Positions 1 through 7,513 are shown, numbered from the stretch's first letter. The stretch: 11,292 nucleotides of DNA from Microcystis aeruginosa W13-11 (GCA_009995705.1 JAADBR010000136.1:1-11292), one strand, 5' to 3'. Notes: generated from the letters alone by a model not told the origin. Program-made: numbers and translations.

Positions 1-43
1 ATGCTATATATTCTCATTAACCCTTTTAACCTTTGAATTAATT

Positions 44-223
44 TTAGTTATTATGTACTACTTTAATGGCTTTTTTGATCTGTGACAGTTGAGGGTGCGG
101 AATGTGGGTTAAATCCTTGCGGGTTTTGGGAAAATTGATCGCATTGAGGATTTCGCCGATCGGTTTCCCCAGGAGATCGAGTTCTTGATCTCCACCTTTT
201 CGGATGGGAGATGGATCGATCAC
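44..223 (-). CDS. Unrecognised small ORF downstream of ccmR2 (59 aa, GTG start)
   Basis: This small reading frame lies directly behind ccmR2, in the same frame, two codons after its TGA. It has no ATG; a GTG at 221-223 is the best start, giving 59 residues before a TAA at 44-46. The product is hydrophilic, with no membrane segment or signal peptide, and its middle reads GKPIGEILNAINFPKTRKDL, which looks like ordinary protein rather than random sequence. I do not recognise the family. It could be a translationally coupled small protein, the tail of a decayed gene, or a C-terminal part of the regulator cut off by the TGA. The last is less likely because the regulator already has normal LysR length. 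No strong Shine-Dalgarno is visible before the GTG. Confidence 0.35.
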   Translation of the reverse strand: MIDPSPIRKGGDQELDLLGKPIGEILNAINFPKTRKDLTHIPHPQLSQIKKAIKVVHNN

Positions 224-229
224 TTGCGC

Positions 230-1162
230 TCAACGAATTCGATTTGATCGCAGGTCTTTGGGTACATACACCCGTACATCCCCTGAGAGGAGATAATCCA
301 GAAAAGTCTTGGCGATCACCGATAGTTTTTTATCCTTGGCATAAACCACATACCAATGGCGTTGGATGGGAAAGTCTTCCACGTCAAGGATGGTAAATTC
401 CCCATTGGGAGGATCTAAATTTAAGACGTGCTGAGACAGAACTGAAATTCCTAAACCACCAGCGATCGCTTGTTTAATGGCTTCATTATTGCCGATTTCC
501 AAACGCAGAGATACAGTGATGCCATGGTCGAGAAAAATTTGCTGTACTGCCCGTCTAATTCCCGATCCCATTTCCCGCATAATAAAAGGTTCCCCTTGCA
601 GTCGTTTAATTGGAATTTTTTTCTGTCCTGCTAGGGGGTGATCTTTGCGAGCAATAACCACGAGGGGATTTTCCAGAAACGGTTGAATCTCCAGGTTTAG
701 CTCTTGGGGGGGGTCGCTTAAAATATATAGGTCATCAACATTATTGATCATCCTTGTTTCTAGGTCTTGGTGATTGGTCAATTCTAGGGACACATCTACC
801 CCCTGGTACTGTTGACAAAAAGGACCTAGGAGCTGAGGGATTAAATATTGGGCTGTGGATACCGCCGCTAAACGCAGTTTACCCTGTTTAATGCCCTTGA
901 TATCGGCGATCGCCATCTCAAAGTTATCAAGATCCTTGAGGACTGCCTGACAGGTTACTAATAAACTGCGTCCGGCCTCGGTTAAATACAAACGTTTGCC
1001 TATCTGTTCAAATAAGGGTAAACCCACTGATTTAGTCAGTTGTTTCATCTGGGTGGAAACGGTGGGTTGGGTGATCGATAGTTCTTCAGCAGCCCTGGTG
1101 AAACTGCCATGACGAGCGGTTGCTTCAAAGACAATCAGTTGATGTAAAGTGGCGTGAATCAA
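230..1162 (-). CDS. ccmR2: LysR-type transcriptional regulator of inorganic carbon uptake (CcmR/CmpR type)
   Basis: This cytoplasmic DNA-binding regulator probably senses carbon status through small metabolites, as CcmR/NdhR and CmpR do, and acts on the divergent bicA-sbtA locus. The 310-residue length is normal for LysR proteins. Residues about 5-64 form the winged helix-turn-helix (FTRAAEELSITQPTVSTQMK), and residues about 95-300 form the periplasmic-binding-protein-like effector domain, including a GGLGISVLS segment. The start is TTG at 1162: a stop lies four codons upstream in frame, and AGAGGA (read on the minus strand, 1168-1173) sits five bases before it. A possible minus-strand -10 (TATGAT, 1267-1272) abuts the operator-like repeats, which would fit autoregulation. 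In Microcystis the LysR gene beside bicA-sbtA is called ccmR2; I use that name from gene order and similarity, without phylogeny. Confidence 0.88.
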   Translation of the reverse strand: MIHATLHQLIVFEATARHGSFTRAAEELSITQPTVSTQMKQLTKSVGLPLFEQIGKRLYLTEAGRSLLVTCQAVLKDLDNFEMAIADIKGIKQGKLRLAAVSTAQYLIPQLLGPFCQQYQGVDVSLELTNHQDLETRMINNVDDLYILSDPPQELNLEIQPFLENPLVVIARKDHPLAGQKKIPIKRLQGEPFIMREMGSGIRRAVQQIFLDHGITVSLRLEIGNNEAIKQAIAGGLGISVLSQHVLNLDPPNGEFTILDVEDFPIQRHWYVVYAKDKKLSVIAKTFLDYLLSGDVRVYVPKDLRSNRIR

Positions 1163-1167
1163 GAGAG

Positions 1168-1173
1168 TCCTCT
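1168..1173 (-). promoter_or_regulatory. Ribosome binding site that fixes the TTG start of ccmR2
   Basis: Read on the minus strand this is AGAGGA, five bases before the TTG codon. An in-frame TAG lies just upstream, so no longer protein is possible and the non-ATG start is well supported. Confidence 0.6.
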
Positions 1174-1273
1174 AGAGATCTACACTTCTGTTACTGCCTT
1201 GAGGAGCTTTGCTAAACAGAAGCAGGAATGGAGGGGAACGAGTGAAAACCTCCCCACCCCGCTTATATCATAG

Positions 1274-1326
1274 GTTTAAATCAATACTTTTGTAAAGATA
1301 TATCGATTTAAACTCAATTTACAAAA
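1274..1326. promoter_or_regulatory. Operator-like region: two interlocked inverted repeats between ccmR2 and bicA
   Basis: Two perfect 9-bp inverted repeats are interleaved here. GTTTAAATC (1274-1282) pairs with GATTTAAAC (1305-1313) across 22 bases. TTTTGTAAA (1288-1296) pairs with TTTACAAAA (1318-1326) across 21 bases. The four half-sites lie 14, 17 and 13 bases apart. LysR proteins bind as tetramers to paired recognition and activation sites upstream of a divergent target, so CcmR2 is the obvious candidate ligand. The region lies just upstream of the proposed bicA promoter and next to a possible ccmR2 -10. Binding is inferred, not shown by sequence alone. Confidence 0.6.
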
Positions 1327-1332
1327 ATTTGC

Positions 1333-1361
1333 TTGTCAAGATATCCGTTCTGGTATAGATT
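1333..1361 (+). promoter_or_regulatory. Possible promoter of the bicA-sbtA-sbtB transcript
   Basis: TTGTCA (1333-1338) and TAGATT (1356-1361) are spaced by 17 bases; an overlapping TATAGA at 1354-1359 is an alternative -10 with a 15-base spacer. The site lies directly downstream of the operator-like repeats, as expected for a LysR-activated promoter, and would leave a leader of about 100 bases before the bicA ATG. The -10 match is modest and the transcription start is unknown. Confidence 0.4.
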
Positions 1362-1465
1362 TAGAACAATCGATCTTTAAAAACCATAAAGTTTTGTCTA
1401 TCAAGGCTGGTCTGTCAACCGCCGGCTTTTTTCTGCCCAAAAATCCTTTGCTCAGTTGGATTGTC

Positions 1466-2968
1466 ATGGAAATAACCAATCGTATTCATTTTGACAATTT
1501 GCAGGGCGATATCTTCGGTGGTCTCACAGCTGCCGTCGTTTCTCTCCCTCTAGCTCTCGCTTTCGGTGTAGCTTCTGGGGCTGGAGCGATCGCTGGTTGG
1601 TACGGTGCTGTCTCTGTGGGTTTTTTTGCTGCCCTTTTTGGTGGCACACCCACATTAATTTCAGAACCAACCGGGCCGATGACAGTGGTAATGACGGCGG
1701 TTGTGGCCAGTTTAACCGCTAAAAATCCCCAATTAGGCCTAGCCATGGCCTTTACGGTAGTCATGTTAGCGGGCATTTTCCAGATTCTGTTCGGTATCTT
1801 CAAAATGGGTAAATACATTACCCTAATGCCCTATAGCGTTATTTCTGGCTTTATGTCTGGGATCGGGGTAATCCTGATTATTCTGCAAATTCCGCCGTTT
1901 TTAGGGCAAGCCGCTCCCAAAGGAGGGGTTTTAGGCACAGTGCAGAAAATCCCGGAACTAATCTCTAATATCAATCCCCCTGAAGCCATTCTGGGGGCGA
2001 TCACCTTGGCGATCATCTTCCTGATGCCCTCGAAATTCAAGCGTTTTGTCCCCCCTCAGTTATTAGCTTTGGTGATAGGAACTCTGATTTCGCTGTTTTT
2101 CTTCCAAGGTGCTGAAATTCGCCGGATTGGGGATATTCCCGTGGGTTTACCCACCTTGCAAATGCCCACCTTTAGTGCTGCCCAAATGATCACGATGTTG
2201 GTGGATGGGGCAGTTTTAGGGATGTTGGGTTGTATTGATACCCGATTAACGGCGGTAATTGCCGATAGTTTAACCCGTACCGAACACAAATCGAATAAAG
2301 AATTGATCGGTCAAGGTATTGGTAACTTAGTATCAGGAATCTGTGGCGGTTTACCCGGTGCCGGGGCCACGATGGGAACTGTCGTCAATATTCAAACCGG
2401 TGCGACCACTGCCCTTTCTGGCATTACTCGCGCTTTAATTTTATTAGTCGTCGTTCTCTGGGCTGCCGGTTTAACTAAGAGTATCCCCATGGCGGTATTA
2501 GCGGGGATTGCCCTAAAAGTGGGGATCGATATTCTCGACTGGAGTTTCCTGAAACGCTCCCATAAGATTTCTCTGAAAGGGACGCTAATCATGTACGGTG
2601 TACTGTTATTAACAGTATTCGTCGATCTGATCGTTGCTGTGGGTGTGGGGGTCTTTATTGCTAATATTCTCACCATTGATCGCCTCAGTGAACTGCAAGC
2701 GCAGGAAGTGAAAACGATCACCGATAACGATGACGAGATTCTCCTAAGTCCAGAAGAAAAACGGTTACTCAACCAAGCTAACGGTCGCATCATCCTATTT
2801 TATCTCAGTGGTCCGATGATCTTTGGAGTCTCGAAAGCGATCGCCAGGGAACAGGCAGCCATGAAGGAAGCGGATGTTTCAATCGTGTGGACAGAACCAT
2901 CCCATCGCCCTACAACAAGCCGTAACTTTTGTCAAGACCCATCCTCACCAAGAACCAGAGGATTTTGA
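1466..2968 (+). CDS. bicA: BicA, SulP-family Na+-dependent bicarbonate transporter, with disrupted STAS domain
   Basis: BicA is a plasma-membrane, low-affinity, high-flux Na+/bicarbonate symporter of the carbon-concentrating mechanism. The start chosen is ATG 1466 (MEITNRIHF), which matches remembered homologues; from there residue numbering coincides with Synechocystis BicA. Residues about 1-415 form the complete SulP membrane domain. The sodium-site residues D258, T262, G300, A301 and T302 are all present (IDTRLT and GAGATM). The cytoplasmic STAS domain begins near residue 430 (LLNQANGRIILFYLSGPMIF) but is lost after ADV at residue 471, and 29 unrelated residues lead to an early TGA. The product has 500 residues against about 560 for intact BicA. 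STAS is needed for dimerisation and transport in BicA, so this is probably a non-functional or impaired allele. R260 beside the sodium site is also odd. A sequencing error cannot be excluded. Confidence 0.9.
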   Translation: MEITNRIHFDNLQGDIFGGLTAAVVSLPLALAFGVASGAGAIAGWYGAVSVGFFAALFGGTPTLISEPTGPMTVVMTAVVASLTAKNPQLGLAMAFTVVMLAGIFQILFGIFKMGKYITLMPYSVISGFMSGIGVILIILQIPPFLGQAAPKGGVLGTVQKIPELISNINPPEAILGAITLAIIFLMPSKFKRFVPPQLLALVIGTLISLFFFQGAEIRRIGDIPVGLPTLQMPTFSAAQMITMLVDGAVLGMLGCIDTRLTAVIADSLTRTEHKSNKELIGQGIGNLVSGICGGLPGAGATMGTVVNIQTGATTALSGITRALILLVVVLWAAGLTKSIPMAVLAGIALKVGIDILDWSFLKRSHKISLKGTLIMYGVLLLTVFVDLIVAVGVGVFIANILTIDRLSELQAQEVKTITDNDDEILLSPEEKRLLNQANGRIILFYLSGPMIFGVSKAIAREQAAMKEADVSIVWTEPSHRPTTSRNFCQDPSSPRTRGF

Positions 2969-2996
2969 GGTTAATCAAGGGGTTTACCCGACATAA
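2874..2996 (+). pseudogene. bicA: Out-of-frame remnant of the BicA C-terminus
   Basis: In the +1 frame relative to bicA, this stretch runs 40 codons to a TAA at 2994-2996 and contains HPIALQQAVTFVKTHPHQEP. That resembles the ALQ-AV-type helix and charged tail that end BicA proteins. It sits exactly where the in-frame STAS sequence stops making sense. The simplest reading is that roughly 55-65 codons of the STAS core were deleted out of frame, with the last part of the gene left behind. The family match is from memory, and the exact junction cannot be placed without an intact allele. Confidence 0.55.
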
Positions 2997-3082
2997 ATTT
3001 AACCACATTGGGAAGTACGCCTGCTGTTGGGGTGAAACACCTGACCCTTATTTTCTTTAACTCTTGAAAGTTCATTTGTATT

Positions 3083-3117
3083 AATACTCCTCATCAGGGG
3101 AGGCCTAAGGAGGTATT
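3083..3117 (+). promoter_or_regulatory. sbtA ribosome binding site inside a possible RNA hairpin
   Basis: The strong Shine-Dalgarno AAGGAGGT (3107-3114) stands five to six bases before the GTG start of sbtA. AATACTCC (3083-3090) can pair with GGAGGTATT (3109-3117) with one bulged G, which would hide the Shine-Dalgarno. The same CTCC/CCTC bases can instead pair with GGAG/GAGG at 3099-3103, leaving the site free. The Shine-Dalgarno itself is clear; the switching is inference. Confidence 0.5.
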
Positions 3118-3118
3118 C

Positions 3119-4240
3119 GTGGATTTTTTGTCATTGTTTGTCATGGACTTTGTTAAGCAGTTGCAGTCCCCAACATTGGCCTTTTTGATTGGTGGGATGA
3201 TCATTGCTGCTCTCGGAAGTGAATTGGTCATTCCCGAGTCGATTTGTACGATCATTGTCTTCATGCTGCTGACCAAAATCGGTCTGACTGGGGGAATTGC
3301 CATCCGCAATTCCAACCTGACGGAGATGGTGTTACCCATGATTTTTGCCGTCATAGTAGGGATTGTGGTGGTCTTCATCGCCCGCTATAGCTTGGCCAAT
3401 CTGCCCAAGGTGAAAGTCGTAGATGCGATCGCGACTGGGGGGTTATTTGGAGCCGTGAGTGGCTCGACAATGGCCGCCGGTCTGACGGTACTAGAAGAAC
3501 AAAAGATACCCTACGAGGCCTGGGCCGGCGCACTCTATCCCTTCATGGATATCCCGGCGCTGGTAACTGCGATCGTGGTGGCTAACATTTATCTTAACAA
3601 GAAGAAGCAGAAAGAAGCAGCCTACGACCAGGAGTCTTTTAGCAAGCAGCCGGTGGCGGCTGGTGAATTTTCCGATCAGCAGGATTATCCGGGCAGTCGG
3701 CAGGAATATCTCAGCCTACAGCAGCCTAAGGATAATCGGGTCAAGATCTGGCCGATCATTGAGGAAAGCCTGCGCGGACCTGCCCTATCGGCCATGTTAT
3801 TAGGTCTGGCTTTGGGCATATTCACCCAGCCGGAAACTGTCTATAAAAGCTTCTACGATCCCCTCTTTCGCGGCTTACTTTCCATCTTGATGCTGGTCAT
3901 GGGGATGGAGGCTTGGTCAAGGGTTGGTGAACTGCGTAAGGTGGCCCAGTGGTATGTGGTCTATAGCGTCCTAGCACCCTTTGTGCATGGGCTAATCGCC
4001 TTCGGTTTCGGCATGATTGCCCACTACGCCACCGGGTTCAGTTGGGGCGGTGTCGTGGTTCTGGCCGTCATCGCTTCCTCTAGTTCCGACATCTCTGGGC
4101 CGCCCACGTTGCGGGCCGGTATCCCCTCGGCTAATCCCTCCGCCTATATAGGCGCGTCCACGGCCATCGGTACGCCCGTAGCGATCGGCTTGTGTATCCC
4201 GTTCTTTCTTGGTCTCGCCCAGGCCCTCAGCGGCGGCTAA
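3119..4240 (+). CDS. sbtA: SbtA, high-affinity sodium-dependent bicarbonate symporter
   Basis: SbtA is a plasma-membrane Na+/bicarbonate symporter induced by low inorganic carbon, which raises the cytoplasmic bicarbonate pool feeding carboxysomes. The 373 residues equal the family length. The two five-helix halves are visible (about residues 15-160 and 220-370), joined by a cytoplasmic linker rich in K, Q and E (about 160-215). Signature stretches include GGLFGAVSGSTMAA in the first half and SSSSDISGPPTLRAGIP around D324 in the second. The GTG start at 3119 is set by a strong AAGGAGGT and gives the conserved MDFLSLF beginning. The gene lies 122 bases after the bicA remnant and 84 before sbtB, whose product binds SbtA. 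Its 3' part is clearly GC-richer than bicA. No truncation or missing motif is visible, so it is probably functional. Confidence 0.97.
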   Translation: MDFLSLFVMDFVKQLQSPTLAFLIGGMIIAALGSELVIPESICTIIVFMLLTKIGLTGGIAIRNSNLTEMVLPMIFAVIVGIVVVFIARYSLANLPKVKVVDAIATGGLFGAVSGSTMAAGLTVLEEQKIPYEAWAGALYPFMDIPALVTAIVVANIYLNKKKQKEAAYDQESFSKQPVAAGEFSDQQDYPGSRQEYLSLQQPKDNRVKIWPIIEESLRGPALSAMLLGLALGIFTQPETVYKSFYDPLFRGLLSILMLVMGMEAWSRVGELRKVAQWYVVYSVLAPFVHGLIAFGFGMIAHYATGFSWGGVVVLAVIASSSSDISGPPTLRAGIPSANPSAYIGASTAIGTPVAIGLCIPFFLGLAQALSGG

Positions 4241-4241
4241 T

Positions 4242-4265
4242 CCCACAAGGATTGTGGTCTGTGGG
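4242..4265 (+). other. Intercistronic hairpin between sbtA and sbtB
   Basis: CCACAA (4243-4248) and TTGTGG (4252-4257) form a perfect 6-bp stem with a 3-base loop two bases after the sbtA stop. The same left arm could instead pair with TGTGGG at 4260-4265. There is no T-run, so it does not look like a terminator; it may protect the 3' end of sbtA mRNA or adjust sbtB level. Confidence 0.4.
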
Positions 4266-4297
4266 CGTTTCCTCGATCGGGCAGACCAAGCAAATAA

Positions 4298-4663
<366 letters not shown>

Positions 4664-4686
4664 ACAACTAAGCTTGTCTTGATCCG

Positions 4687-4733
4687 GGCCACCGCATCCC
4701 CAGCATGACTGTCCTTGAGCGGTGGCCTTTTTT
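4687..4733 (+). terminator. Rho-independent terminator after sbtB
   Basis: GGCCACCGC (4687-4695) and GCGGTGGCC (4719-4727) form a perfect 9-bp GC-rich stem followed directly by six T (4728-4733). The 23-base loop is long but may fold further (CAG 4701-4703 with CTG 4709-4711). It should end the carbon-uptake transcript and partly insulate nhaS3. Confidence 0.85.
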
Positions 4734-4790
4734 CATATCCCCCCAGTTTTATGACCACCTAAAACCTTTAACCCTCATCCCTTTAAACTC

Positions 4791-6206
4791 ATGATTTTGT
4801 CCCCTATTCTGCCTCCTTCGATCGGAGAGATAGCAGCCCCCATGACTCCGCTCCCCTTGCTTGCCACCGTTGTGGCCGAGGATTCACCGATTATTCTCTC
4901 CGGTGTATTGCTGACACTGGTGGTGATTTATCTGGCCAGCAAGCTCGGCGCAGAGGCCGCCAGACGATTGGATTTTCCTCCCGTACTGGGAGAACTGGTG
5001 GCCGGTGTGATCGTCGGCGTTTCGGCACTGCATCTGCTCATCTTTCCCGAAGGGGGACTATCGGCCTCGGACTCGCTGATTATGACGGTACTGCAAGGAT
5101 TGAATCAATTGGCCCCGGCTGCCCTGGACCGGATCTTTGAGTCCCAAAGTGAAGTGATTTCGGTTCTAGCTGAAATCGGTGTGATTATTCTGCTGTTTGA
5201 AATTGGCCTAGAATCCGACCTGCGACAACTCAAGGAAGTGGGAATTCAAGCCACGGTTGTGGCCTGTGTGGGGGTTGCGGCACCTTTTGCCGCAGGTACG
5301 GCCGGGTTAATGCTCGTCTTTCATGTGGCGGCTATCCCGGCGATTTTTGCGGGGGCAGCCTTAACGGCAACCAGTATCGGTATTACCTCGAAGGTTTTAT
5401 CAGAGTTAGGTCAACTCAAATCCAAAGAAGGGCAAATTATTGTCGGTGCGGCGGTAATCGATGATGTCCTTGGTATTATTGTTCTGGCTGTGGTCGCTAG
5501 TTTAGCCAAAACCGGTGAGATTGATGTGACCAATGTTATTTATCTGATTGTCAGCGCTACGGCCTTTTTGATCGGATCAATTTTGTTGGGAGGTGTTTTT
5601 AACAAAAGTTTTGTGGCGATCGTGGAGCGGCTGAAAACCAGGGGAAATATTGTTATTCCCGCATTTGTCTTCGCTTTCTTTATGGCATTTTTGGGCAATG
5701 CTATTCATCTGGAAGCGATTTTAGGGGCTTTTGCTGCGGGTTTGGTACTTGATGAAACTGATACCCGCAACGAGTTGGATGAGTTAATTAAACCGATCGC
5801 CGATTTGCTTGTACCGATTTTCTTTGTGACGGTGGGAGCGCGTGCCGATCTCGGTGTTTTAAACCCAACGGTACCGGAGAATCGGGCTGGACTTTTGATC
5901 GCTGTCTTTTTGATGGTTGTGGCGATTATCGGTAAACTGGTGACGGGCTGGGCAGTTTTTGGTATATCTGGAATCAATCGCCTCGCCATCGGTGTGGGTA
6001 TGATTCCCCGGGGTGAGGTGGGTTTAGTTTTTGCTGGGATTGGTTCGGCCAGCGGAATTTTGGATAAGCCTTTGGAGGTGTCGATTATTATTATGGTAAT
6101 CTTGACGACTTTCCTTGCTCCTCCCTTCCTCAGAATCGCTTTTGGTAAGACGGAAGCTGTTCCCGAAACCCTAGAAAGCAAGGAGCGGGCTAATCCTATT
6201 CCTTAA
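4791..6206 (+). CDS. nhaS3: NhaS3-type Na+/H+ antiporter (CPA2 family)
   Basis: This membrane antiporter exchanges sodium for protons. In Synechocystis, NhaS3 is essential and has been placed in thylakoid membranes. Beside bicA and sbtA it could export the sodium brought in by bicarbonate symport. The 471 residues contain about 12 hydrophobic segments. The CPA2 ion-binding pair D224-D225 lies in AAVIDDVLGIIV, and a conserved Arg follows in IPRGEVGLVFA (R407). The N-terminal residues about 35-75 carry KLGAEAARRLDFPPVLGEL, typical of the family. ATG 4791 has no clear Shine-Dalgarno; an ATG at 4842 would give 455 residues and is a real alternative. The gene is separated from sbtB by a terminator, so it may have its own promoter in 4734-4790, though none is convincing. 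GC content drops near the middle of the gene. Confidence 0.9.
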   Translation: MILSPILPPSIGEIAAPMTPLPLLATVVAEDSPIILSGVLLTLVVIYLASKLGAEAARRLDFPPVLGELVAGVIVGVSALHLLIFPEGGLSASDSLIMTVLQGLNQLAPAALDRIFESQSEVISVLAEIGVIILLFEIGLESDLRQLKEVGIQATVVACVGVAAPFAAGTAGLMLVFHVAAIPAIFAGAALTATSIGITSKVLSELGQLKSKEGQIIVGAAVIDDVLGIIVLAVVASLAKTGEIDVTNVIYLIVSATAFLIGSILLGGVFNKSFVAIVERLKTRGNIVIPAFVFAFFMAFLGNAIHLEAILGAFAAGLVLDETDTRNELDELIKPIADLLVPIFFVTVGARADLGVLNPTVPENRAGLLIAVFLMVVAIIGKLVTGWAVFGISGINRLAIGVGMIPRGEVGLVFAGIGSASGILDKPLEVSIIIMVILTTFLAPPFLRIAFGKTEAVPETLESKERANPIP

Positions 6207-6236
6207 TTTTGATGGTAAAATCTGATTTTTTAGACG

Positions 6237-6261
6237 AGGCTGAAGCATTTTCAGCCTTTTT
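6237..6261 (+). terminator. Rho-independent terminator after nhaS3
   Basis: AGGCTGAA (6237-6244) and TTCAGCCT (6250-6257) form a perfect 8-bp stem with a 5-base loop, ending in a run of five T (6257-6261). It lies 30 bases beyond the nhaS3 stop and just before the hsdM remnant. Confidence 0.8.
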
Positions 6262-6308
6262 ACAAATCTATGCTAAAGATAAGGGAGCGATCGAGGTAGG
6301 ATTTGAGA

Positions 6309-7507
6309 GTGTCTAATCTTTTTCCTATCTTCGAGCAGACATTTAAGAATATCGATGATATTCTCCGAAAAGAGGCGGGATGCGCGACGGAGTTGGATTA
6401 CGCAGAACAGATCTCCTGGATTCTCTTTTTGAAATATCTCGACGATCTGGAGGTTGATCGCCAGAATCGGGCATTATTGACAGGGGAAGACTACGATCCG
6501 TTACTAGACGAACCCTATCGCTGGTCGAATTAGGCCTACCCCAAGGACGCAAGGGGTGAACTGCCGAAAACCGCTAAGGTAGGGGACGATCTGATCGAGT
6601 TCGTCAATAGCGAGCTATTTCCCTACTTTCAGGGATTCAAGGAATACGCGGGGGACGTTCGGGGCGAAGATCGGGGAAATTTTTGCGGGGGTACAGTAAG
6701 GCCGATCTGAGTACGAAAGAGCTGGAAACGCTACAGACGAGGACTTTTTTCGGCAAGGAGAAAAAGGCTTTAGCCTATATTATCGGGGTGATGAATATGA
6801 TCCTGCACGGGATCGAGGCTCCCAATATTATTCAGACCAACACCCTGGCCGAAGATATTCAAGCAATTCAAGAGAAGAATCGTTACCACATCGTTTTAGC
6901 TAATCCCCCCTTCGGGGGCAGCGAACGAAAGGATATCCGCGGCAATTTCACGATCAATACCGCAGAGACGGCCTTTCTGTTTCTCCAGCATTTCATCAAG
7001 AGTTTGAAAACTGGGGGACGGGGGGCGATCGTTATTAAGAATACCTTCCTATCGAACGCAGATAACGCCTCTAGAGCTTTACGGAGGGAGTTAACCTCGT
7101 CCTGTAATCTCCATCCGGTTTTGGATTGTCCCGCTAAGACGTTTTTAGGGGCGGGGGTGAAAACGGTGGTTTTATTTTTCACCAAAGGTTCGCCGACGCA
7201 GAAAATCTGGTTTTATCAACTCAATCCGGGGCGGAGTCTGGGAAAAACAAACGCGCTGAACGATGATGATCTGAAAGAGTTTATCGACTTTCAATCGACT
7301 TTTAAGCTATCGGAGCGCTCTTGGTTTTTAGACTTAGAGGAGGTCGATCCGGGGTCGTTCGATCTGTCGGTGAAAAACCCGAATGCACCAGAGGGCGACC
7401 CTTTACGCGAGCCGGAGGAAATTTTAGCGGAAATTGCGGAATTGGATCGGGAAAGTGGGTCGATTTTAGAGGCGATTTCCGATTTATTGGGGTCTTCTCC
7501 TAGCTGA
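6309..7507 (+). pseudogene. hsdM: Decayed type I restriction-modification DNA methyltransferase (HsdM)
   Basis: Intact HsdM is the N6-adenine methyltransferase subunit of a type I restriction system. Here three frames must be joined to read it. The first runs from GTG 6309 (MSNLFPIFEQTF, with AGGA eight bases upstream) to YRWSN and a TAG at 6531-6533, where homologues have Trp; the same frame continues AYPKDARGELPKT, so a Trp-to-stop change is likely. Another frame carries KIGEIF at 6667-6684. A third, from about 6688, carries SKADLSTKELETLQTRTFFG and the catalytic NPPF motif (6902-6913) through to a natural C-terminus. About 90-100 family residues between IGEIF and SKADL are missing, including the FYTP-type segment and the S-adenosylmethionine motif. 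No hsdS or hsdR gene follows. It should be inactive. Confidence 0.9.
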
Positions 7508-7513
7508 CCGGAA

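Noticed and set aside
1232..1254. GGAGG/CCTCC hairpin in the ccmR2 leader
   Set aside because: Only five base pairs with a long loop and no T-run; too weak to call a regulatory structure.
1394..1465. 24-codon upstream extension of bicA from a TTG
   Set aside because: Homologues begin at the MEITNRIHF methionine (1466), and only that start gives family numbering (D258, T262). The extension does not look like a membrane-protein N-terminus.
6212..6316. 34-codon ORF (MVKSDFLDEAEAF...) between nhaS3 and hsdM
   Set aside because: It contains the whole nhaS3 terminator stem-loop and overlaps the hsdM start; no Shine-Dalgarno or recognisable family. It could be a remnant but cannot be supported.
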